A DNA stretch of 32,172 nt from an uncultured Schlesneria sp. (GTDB taxonomy: Bacteria; Planctomycetota; Planctomycetia; Planctomycetales; Planctomycetaceae): positions 1-32,172 of the forward strand of contig CAIMFH010000097.1 in NCBI GenBank assembly GCA_903840265.1. The letters run 5' to 3'. Under the pieces are notes generated by a model. The model had not been told where the DNA came from, did no database searches, and saw only the letters and a program-made list of their open reading frames with translations. Made by a program: the position numbers and the translations under genes. Within the stretch, counting starts at the first letter, position 1; each line of letters begins with the position of its first letter. This document shows, piece by piece, positions 26,895-32,172 of this stretch.

Positions 26895-27689
26895 ATGGAA
26901 GTGAGTGTTCTTCAGCGGCATTTCAGCCGCATTGGTGCTCGAGCCCGCTTCACATGGCAGGATCGAGTCCGCAACTCTGTAACTTTGGATATCGCGCACG
27001 ACCAACTCGGCGAAATATTCGACATCCGAGCCTCGCAACAGCAGCGCGTCGAAGTTGATGTTCTGCATCTCGAACCTCGACAGCGACATCTATTACTTAT
27101 GACTCACACGGAAACAGGTGCCAAGCACAAGTTTCTTTGTGGTCATGACGAACGACACTGGTTCGTCGCAGCCGTACCCGAAAATCGGCCGGTTTCGACC
27201 GTCCAGACGGCGATGGAAGCGCTCAAGCCGACAGAAGTCGTTCTTCGGCAAACGCGATTAAAGGTTCGACGCAAGAATTGGAACCGGAGACGCAACGAAG
27301 CCTTCATTCGTCAAGGCGAATGGTTCTTCGTACCGGAACCGGGTTTGATCCTGAATACGAATCTCGTACTCAGCCATGAACCACTTCGACGGGGCGGTGG
27401 TAAGCCGCATATGGTCGAATTCCTGTATCGGTCAGGTGGAGAAGTCGTCTACATCTGTCCACGAAAGCCAAACGGTTTAACTCAAACGCAATTCAACACG
27501 TTTGTGTCACGCAACCCAGCGGCGAAAAACTGGAATTGGACCAGCATGAGTCGCAATCCGTCGGTCTATGTGAAAGGCCGAATTCGTCACGCAGATCACG
27601 CAACCATTGTGCTGCACGATTGGCATCGAGTTCTGATGAACACCGAATCTCAGTCCGCAGCGATGAGCCATGTGGTCTTCCTGGACTAA
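26895..27689 (+). CDS. Unknown basic cytoplasmic protein
   Basis: I do not recognise this 264-residue protein. It has no signal peptide or membrane helix and is rich in Arg and Lys (LRQTRLKVRRKNWNRRRNEA at about 117-136). It looks beta-rich and globular, with stretches such as HKFLCGHDERHWFVAAVPEN and GEWFFVPEPGLILNTN, and several aromatic-His patches (VLHDWHRVLMN). Nucleic-acid binding is a possible reading of the charge, no more. It is preceded by a 25-codon leader ORF and two hairpins, and ends with a strong intrinsic terminator, so it is a self-contained transcription unit. AAGGGA six bases before ATG 26895 is its ribosome-binding site. Confidence 0.8.
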   Translation: MEVSVLQRHFSRIGARARFTWQDRVRNSVTLDIAHDQLGEIFDIRASQQQRVEVDVLHLEPRQRHLLLMTHTETGAKHKFLCGHDERHWFVAAVPENRPVSTVQTAMEALKPTEVVLRQTRLKVRRKNWNRRRNEAFIRQGEWFFVPEPGLILNTNLVLSHEPLRRGGGKPHMVEFLYRSGGEVVYICPRKPNGLTQTQFNTFVSRNPAAKNWNWTSMSRNPSVYVKGRIRHADHATIVLHDWHRVLMNTESQSAAMSHVVFLD

Positions 27690-27701
27690 TCGAGCAAGAA
27701 C

Positions 27702-27739
27702 AAGCGGGCGCAGTCATTTGACTGTGCCCGCTTTCTTTT
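27702..27739 (+). terminator. Intrinsic terminator after the 26895 gene
   Basis: Bases 27702-27716 (AAGCGGGCGCAGTCA) pair with 27719-27733 across a 2-base turn, in practice a slightly larger loop, with a single G-T pair. The T-rich tail TTTCTTTT follows to 27739. It starts 12 bases after the stop codon. Confidence 0.92.
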
Positions 27740-27910
27740 ATGCACCAACCCGATCTCTACAGTTGCGTTCTGCGACGTACAGGATCGTGTGAGTGAGAGA
27801 CATAGATGACATCCCACGGCGGCTGACCGTACAATCCGCGAACTAACGACGTAGTGGAGATTGTCGCTTACGTCCTTGCCGCCTATTGATTCAGAATTGA
27901 CGTTCTACTC

Positions 27911-28792
27911 ATGGATGCGAACCGACGCCTTCCCAAAATTGCCGAGAAGCTGACTAGGAAGGCAAAAGCGAACCGGCTATCAACCGCAGATCTGCAGACC
28001 GAATGCCCATGGCTCTGCCGACAAATCTCCGCTGACGCCGCTTGCCGTGGCCTGTTCGATCTGTGGAGCCTGAGCAGCAATTTCGATGAACTGGCGAATG
28101 TTGCCATTGTGGAACCGGCAGTCCTTGCAGCGATCGGCGAGATTGCCGGCATGCCCTTGGATGACTCAATCGTTCACGCCGGCCTGCAACATACCTACGG
28201 CTATCTGCTTAGCACGATCGAAACACCATACGGTTACAAACGAGACCGCTGGGTCAGCCCCTTTCTCGAAAAGGCATTCGGCCTACCGCCCGATGCCTTG
28301 GGGCCGAACCCCACTGAAGGAACATTGCTCGCCAATGCCACTTTGATCGCTGGAATGGCTGCATTTCGTGGTGATGACGTCGCGACCAAACGACTTCGCC
28401 GAGTCGCCCCGGCAGCTTCGAAACCCGTTCGCAAGCTCGATTTCACACAGTTCGAACAAACGCGAATCATCGAATCGCTCTCTCTTCGCGATTCGGCGGG
28501 GCGATTCCGGTCCGTGCGAATCCGTACGGATCTGGTCCCTTTTCCCTGCACCGTCGAGGGAACCGACGACACGACTCTCCTGATCTATTCCGTGGCCGAC
28601 AGCAGGCAGTCCGGTGCCCAGTTAGTCACGCTGTTTCCCGTCGGCTTGCCCATGGTCGCGGATTTGACGCATCGCGACCGCTTCGGTGCCAACGTCGAGA
28701 TCCGTACTCGCTTCAATGCGTTTGTTCCCGGTGTCTCGGGTCAGACTCTAATCGGTCGTCGAGTCGTATCGCACTTTGCTCGTTCTTCTTGA
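27911..28792 (+). CDS. Hypothetical protein of unknown function
   Basis: This 293-residue protein matches no family I know. It has no signal peptide. The N-terminus is basic (MDANRRLPKIAEKLTRKAKA), followed by a mainly helical part to about residue 170 (FDLWSLSSNFDELANVAIVE, HAGLQHTYGYLLSTIETPYG, WVSPFLEKAFGLP), and a C-terminal part from about 185 that looks beta-rich (RFRSVRIRTDLVPFPCTVEG, TTLLIYSVAD, LVTLFPVGLPMVADL). No ribosome-binding site is clear in front of ATG 27911. It is convergent with the PycTM-like gene, only 20 bases apart. I saw no nucleotide-cyclase motifs, so I do not read it as the Pycsar cyclase. Confidence 0.72.
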   Translation: MDANRRLPKIAEKLTRKAKANRLSTADLQTECPWLCRQISADAACRGLFDLWSLSSNFDELANVAIVEPAVLAAIGEIAGMPLDDSIVHAGLQHTYGYLLSTIETPYGYKRDRWVSPFLEKAFGLPPDALGPNPTEGTLLANATLIAGMAAFRGDDVATKRLRRVAPAASKPVRKLDFTQFEQTRIIESLSLRDSAGRFRSVRIRTDLVPFPCTVEGTDDTTLLIYSVADSRQSGAQLVTLFPVGLPMVADLTHRDRFGANVEIRTRFNAFVPGVSGQTLIGRRVVSHFARSS

Positions 28793-28812
28793 GCGAGTCC
28801 CAGCGCAGGCAC

Positions 28813-29421
28813 TTAGAACTGGCTTGCCAGTAAGTAACCCAGCGCAAAAATTGCACTCCACCCCATCAGTCGAATGGAAGTTGTCACCCGATGATATTTC
28901 GCGGCCGAGATATGCGAATCGATCAACAATCCTGCCGCGACTTCGTTCTTCAAGCCGACCGTTCCCAGCTTCGAACAATCAGTGATGAACTCATCGACGT
29001 CATCCAGCGTATAGGCATAGTGAATTGCGGCGGGATGAAAATGAGCACATCGTCCCAACGCGGGATGCTTCCCACGGCGTCGAAACGGAAGAATGCACCG
29101 AAACGCCCAGATGCTCGACAGCACCAGCAGCAACAACCACAGCATGTACAGCCCCACCACCAACTTCGTCCACCATGCAAAAGGATGAACGAGTTTGTCG
29201 TTGTGGAGATAGTCTTTGAGCGATGGAATCAGCAACCCGGCCAGTCCCCCGCCAACAGTCAGTACCACCGCGGCCTTCGCGTCTGCAAATCGGATCCACT
29301 CGGCGATCACCTGATAAATATCGATCAGGTTTTCCGCTTCCAGCGGCGCGAGGGCTTCCACGGAGAGTGGTGTTGGCACATGGGTATCTGGCGTTGGTAG
29401 CTTGGCATCAGCGTCAACCAT
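28813..29421 (-). CDS. PycTM (Pycsar effector, DUF5706)-like membrane protein
   Basis: The 202-residue protein fits the Pycsar effector transmembrane family. It has a soluble N-terminus, then IRFADAKAAVVLTVGGGLAG, the DxKA signature running into the first membrane helix (about 51-68), a second helix (about 86-110, VVGLYMLWLLLLVLSSIWAF), a cytoplasmic segment (about 111-178, including LDDVDEFITDCSKLG and SHISAAKYHR) and a third helix at the C-terminus (about 181-200). In Pycsar anti-phage systems such effectors sense cCMP or cUMP and damage the membrane; related proteins exist outside defence. No class III cyclase lies next to it here, so defence is not demonstrated. It is divergent from the thioredoxin-PDZ gene with a 219-base gap. 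Confidence 0.78.
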   Translation of the reverse strand: MVDADAKLPTPDTHVPTPLSVEALAPLEAENLIDIYQVIAEWIRFADAKAAVVLTVGGGLAGLLIPSLKDYLHNDKLVHPFAWWTKLVVGLYMLWLLLLVLSSIWAFRCILPFRRRGKHPALGRCAHFHPAAIHYAYTLDDVDEFITDCSKLGTVGLKNEVAAGLLIDSHISAAKYHRVTTSIRLMGWSAIFALGYLLASQF

Positions 29422-29504
29422 GCGTGGATCCCGTCTCTTCTTGGGCCATTCCGATTGGCCACCACGTGGAAGCCAAATCGCGCGTCATGTTATAGTCACT
29501 ACAA

Positions 29505-29605
29505 CTCCTCGTCGAGGAGCACAGTCGATCGACTCGCCTCAAACGAGTCTGTTTCTTTAACGTAGTGACACACTTCGCCAGAAAAAGATCGTTGTTTTCT
29601 GGCGA
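29505..29605 (+). promoter_or_regulatory. Three consecutive hairpins in the leader of the 29641 gene
   Basis: Three stems follow one another: CTCCTCG/CGAGGAG (29505-29519), GACTCG/CGAGTC (29531-29549) followed by the T-rich TGTTTCTTT, and a perfect 11-bp repeat TCGCCAGAAAA/TTTTCTGGCGA (29575-29585 with 29595-29605). The last ends 35 bases before ATG 29641. The middle stem plus T-rich run resembles a terminator, which would make this an attenuator-like leader; a protein-binding operator is the alternative. Confidence 0.45.
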
Positions 29606-29640
29606 GACCCGTCTTTGACATCGAGCAGAATAGGCCCCAC

Positions 29641-30936
29641 ATGTCGCATTCACTTTTCATCGCCATCCTCTTTCTGTCGGCCTCCGCGACGTTGCAGGCT
29701 GACGACAGCCTTCGAGAACGCCTGAAGGACGCCAACGGAAAACGGGCCGATGTCTGGGTCTATAACGACATCCGCCAGGCAATGGATGTCGCCAAGCAAC
29801 AGAACAAGCCGCTATTCGTGACGTTTCGGTGCGTCCCCTGCAAAGCCTGCGCGGCCTTCGATGCCGATGTTGCGAACGGCAACGACAAAGTAATCGCCCT
29901 TGCTCAGGAAAAGTTTATCTCGGTTCGGCAGGTCGAAATGAAGGGGGTCGACCTCTCACTCTTCCAGTTCGATCACGATCTGAGCTGGGCAGGCATGTTC
30001 ATCAATGGTGACGGCGTCGTTTATGCGCGCTACGGAGCTCAGAGTGCCGAAGGGCCCGACGCGTACAACTCGATCGAAGGCCTTATGAACACGATGCAGC
30101 GAGTCCTGGAACTCCATGCGGCGTATCCGAGCAATCTCGCAGAGCTGAAAGGAAAACGCGGAGTTCCAAAGCCTGCCAGCAACGCGTTGGAGTTGCCCGG
30201 CCTGCGAAATCCAGAGAAGTACGCCAAGCAAACGGAGCGATCGAACTGTATTCATTGCCACAACATTCACGACGCCGAACACCAGCACGCGTTGAATACC
30301 GGGACTTATTCGACCGAAATGCTGTGGAAGTACCCCCTGCCCGACAATATCGGGCTAAAGATCGATCGTAAGAGCGGCATACGGATCGAAAAGGTGATCG
30401 CCGACTCAGCCGCCGCTAGCGCACAACTCAAACCAGATGACGAGATCGTGCGCATGAACGGGCAGCGAATCACCTCGATCGCTGATATGCAGTGGGTGCT
30501 GCATCACCTACCTAATACCGACACGCAAGTCGAAATCGAGACCACCAACTCCGGTAAACATGTCGTTTCACTGCAGACGGGCTGGAAGAAGTCCGACTTC
30601 TCCTGGCGCGGCTCGATGTGGAATGCACCCCCGCGCTTTCAAGCTTGGGCTCCGGTCCTCAAAGACGAAACAAAGGCCAAACTCGGACTTCCCGAGACAG
30701 ACACGGCCTTGGAAGTCCGCTGGATCAATCTGCAAGGAATTGGTGGTCAGCAAGCATTCGACGACGGCTTGCGAGAAAAAGACATCATCATCGCCCTCGC
30801 CGACAAACCGCTGCGGATGAATACCAAGCAGTTTAACGTCTTCATCAAGCTCAATTACAAAGTCGGCGACACGCTACCACTGACAGTGCTGCGAAACGGC
30901 GAACGCGTCGAGTTAAAGATCAAACTCGTCGAGTAG
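29641..30936 (+). CDS. Exported thioredoxin-like, CxxCH, double-PDZ protein
   Basis: The 431-residue protein begins with a signal peptide (about 1-20). A thioredoxin-like domain (about 35-165) carries CVPCKAC, with Cys64/Cys67 as the redox pair and a further Cys70. A haem-type motif CIHCH (Cys203, Cys206, His207) lies in the linker, followed by two PDZ domains (about 235-315, GIRIEKVIADSAAASAQLKP; about 330-431, LEVRWINLQGIGGQQAFDDG). There is no protease domain. This suggests a periplasmic scaffold or redox protein that handles thiols or haem and binds the C-terminal ends of partner proteins, which is inference. A structured leader lies directly upstream. It is convergent with the GH105-like gene, 21 bases apart. 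Confidence 0.88.
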   Translation: MSHSLFIAILFLSASATLQADDSLRERLKDANGKRADVWVYNDIRQAMDVAKQQNKPLFVTFRCVPCKACAAFDADVANGNDKVIALAQEKFISVRQVEMKGVDLSLFQFDHDLSWAGMFINGDGVVYARYGAQSAEGPDAYNSIEGLMNTMQRVLELHAAYPSNLAELKGKRGVPKPASNALELPGLRNPEKYAKQTERSNCIHCHNIHDAEHQHALNTGTYSTEMLWKYPLPDNIGLKIDRKSGIRIEKVIADSAAASAQLKPDDEIVRMNGQRITSIADMQWVLHHLPNTDTQVEIETTNSGKHVVSLQTGWKKSDFSWRGSMWNAPPRFQAWAPVLKDETKAKLGLPETDTALEVRWINLQGIGGQQAFDDGLREKDIIIALADKPLRMNTKQFNVFIKLNYKVGDTLPLTVLRNGERVELKIKLVE

Positions 30937-30957
30937 CCGCATTCACAAGGCTTCGCG

Positions 30958-32007
30958 TCACTCGTCACTCGCGAGACGCTCAACGGCAAACAGCAGTGCC
31001 ATCGCACCGCCACGATCATCAACTCCGCGGATCGCCTTCCGTTTCAGATAGTCCTGTAGCGACTTCTGCGTGCCGGTCCCCTCGCACACATCGATTAACT
31101 TGCCGCCGGGCCGAATACGTCGACAGATCGCCTGCCACGCCTGATCGGCGTGCGGCTGATAGGTCGCGCGATCTAGCCATCCCAAAGAGACACCTCGCTG
31201 CAACGAGAATCCAATCATCGCGGTGGCGCTGAATTCTTCGTACGCCTCGGGGACATCGATCACCTGTCGCCATAGACCGGTCGCGGTTTGCTGCTTTACC
31301 AACGTTCCAATGTGACGCCGGAACGCCGTCAGCAAGTCTCCACGACCGGGATGGTCTTGCGGTAGCAACGTCAAACACCACGCAGCTCCCACAGCAGAAA
31401 ACCCATTGCCACGTCCCCAGGCCGCGTCGCAGAGATGCCCATGTCGATAGAGGTGGTCGTCTCGCTCTCGCAAGCGGCGCATTTCGGCGAGGTACTGTAT
31501 CGCCGCATCAAAGTAACGCTTCTCGCCCGTCAATGCCCCGGCTTCGCATAGAATCGGACCACACATGAAGACGGCATCGCTCATCTCGTGCGGTCCCGGC
31601 AGACGCACTTGCGTCGAACCCGGTTCAAATAATTGATCAGCAGCCAAACGAACAGCGGCGACGCATTGATCTCGTAATGCTCCCTCTGCATCATGCGCCA
31701 CAGTGGCATAGACCAAATGCCCGGCGAACTCGACATGCGACTTCGAGACGGGGCGCGAAGCCCCTAATAGCTCAACCACGACTGCTCGCTGCGAGCCATC
31801 CTTCGCCAACTCGCCGAACCGCCAGCGATTACTTACCGCCAGCGCGGGGATGTATGTCACACTCTTTAATTCCCGACCATAAACCTGCAGCAGTTCCCGG
31901 GCAACTTCGTTTGGCGAAGAACGCTCTGCCGGTGCCGGTTCAGCCCCCTGCACCACGGAAGCCAACAATCCGCAGGCAAACAATGTGATGAGGCAGTGGC
32001 GGAGCAT
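30958..32007 (-). CDS. Exported GH105/GH88-like (unsaturated glycuronyl) hydrolase
   Basis: The 349-residue protein has a signal peptide (MLRHCLITLFACGLLASVVQG, about 1-21) and an alpha/alpha-barrel sequence resembling GH105 unsaturated rhamnogalacturonyl hydrolases (YteR-like) or GH88. Supporting blocks are HEMSDAVFMCGPILCEAGAL with an Asp in the expected place, GEKRYFDAAIQYL, LYRHGHLCDAAWGRGNGFSA with a WGRGNG signature, and the end RGGAMALLFAVERLA. Such enzymes open unsaturated uronic-acid sugars left by polysaccharide lyases. Family boundaries cannot be settled by eye, so a related barrel enzyme is possible. GAGG precedes ATG 32007 at normal spacing. It is downstream of a tRNA on the same strand and convergent with the Trx-PDZ gene. 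Confidence 0.85.
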   Translation of the reverse strand: MLRHCLITLFACGLLASVVQGAEPAPAERSSPNEVARELLQVYGRELKSVTYIPALAVSNRWRFGELAKDGSQRAVVVELLGASRPVSKSHVEFAGHLVYATVAHDAEGALRDQCVAAVRLAADQLFEPGSTQVRLPGPHEMSDAVFMCGPILCEAGALTGEKRYFDAAIQYLAEMRRLRERDDHLYRHGHLCDAAWGRGNGFSAVGAAWCLTLLPQDHPGRGDLLTAFRRHIGTLVKQQTATGLWRQVIDVPEAYEEFSATAMIGFSLQRGVSLGWLDRATYQPHADQAWQAICRRIRPGGKLIDVCEGTGTQKSLQDYLKRKAIRGVDDRGGAMALLFAVERLASDE

Positions 32008-32131
32008 CGGCAGATCCTCAAGAAGGCCGCTTCACGCGGAACGGTCGCCGTTTTCGATTTGGTCGCTACGACCATTCGTCGAATGGGAGCGATCAAGAGG
32101 TGATAGAAACCATCACCGGGAAGCCAGAAAG

Positions 32132-32172
32132 AGCGGGTGAAGGGAATCGAACCCTCACCTAAAGCTTGGGAA
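32132..32172 (-). tRNA. tRNA-Gly(CCC), 3' part, cut by the window end
   Basis: On the minus strand the window edge begins at the anticodon loop TTCCCAA (32166-32172, anticodon CCC). Then follow GCTTT (3' half of the anticodon stem), a 4-base variable region, the T-arm GAGGG-TTCGATT-CCCTT (32140-32156), the acceptor strand CACCCGC (32133-32139) and a T discriminator at 32132, as in bacterial glycine tRNAs. CCA is not encoded. The 5' half lies outside the window. Confidence 0.88.

Noticed and set aside
27911-28792. The unknown gene as a Pycsar cyclase partner for the PycTM-like gene
   Set aside because: No class III cyclase metal-binding or nucleotide-specificity motifs can be seen; the genes are convergent rather than in one operon.
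1-32172. CRISPR arrays, transposases, integrases, prophage genes
   Set aside because: I looked for regularly spaced direct repeats and for recombinase or capsid-like motifs on both strands and found none.

Overview
The window looks like a chromosomal segment of a planctomycete, probably order Planctomycetales. The support comes from the families present: three DUF1559 pseudopilin-like proteins, a DUF1553/DUF1549 cytochrome-type protein paired with a Tat-exported DUF1501 protein, a sulfatase next to a DUF1080 protein, and a sorbosone-dehydrogenase-like protein fused to PKD, cytochrome c and carbohydrate-binding parts. All calls come from reading the sequence; no database search was run.

Layout. 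1-6447: a 5'-truncated DUF1559 gene, a membrane-anchored leucine-rich-repeat protein, two divergent intact DUF1559 genes, a small lipoprotein and a secreted two-part protein with a LamG/DUF1080-like half and a TIM-barrel-like half. 6448-9186: a perfect 17-bp inverted repeat, pheT (minus strand, no EMAP-type tRNA-binding domain) and a small cupin. 9187-12795: a minus-strand pair made of a soluble VirD4/TraG-like ATPase with its own intrinsic terminator and a large protein containing a LysR-type substrate-binding-like domain; no other conjugation gene is visible. 12817-16697: DUF1080 and sulfatase genes in divergent orientation, then a MerA-like flavoprotein disulfide reductase. 16806-22122: a Swt1-type HEPN/transmembrane/zinc-ribbon protein and the DUF1553-DUF1501 pair. 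22501-26533: a 65-residue membrane peptide with a clear terminator, a beta-propeller protein and the 910-residue dehydrogenase-like protein. 26773-32172: a 25-codon leader ORF and hairpins ahead of an unknown basic protein, another unknown protein, a Pycsar-effector-like (PycTM/DUF5706) membrane protein, a thioredoxin-CxxCH-PDZ-PDZ protein with a structured leader, a GH105/GH88-like hydrolase and the 3' half of a tRNA-Gly(CCC).

How the genes may work together. Most encode exported enzymes or envelope proteins that would suit degradation of sulfated or complex polysaccharides (sulfatase, DUF1080, GH105-like, TIM-barrel protein, sugar dehydrogenase, haem-binding DUF1553 protein). Three genes carry domains known from defence or conflict systems or from conjugation (Swt1-HEPN, PycTM, VirD4-like), but each lacks its usual partner here. 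I see no complete, recognisable defence locus, CRISPR array, transposase or prophage. The most interesting items are these orphans and the two structured leaders at 26773-26894 and 29505-29605.
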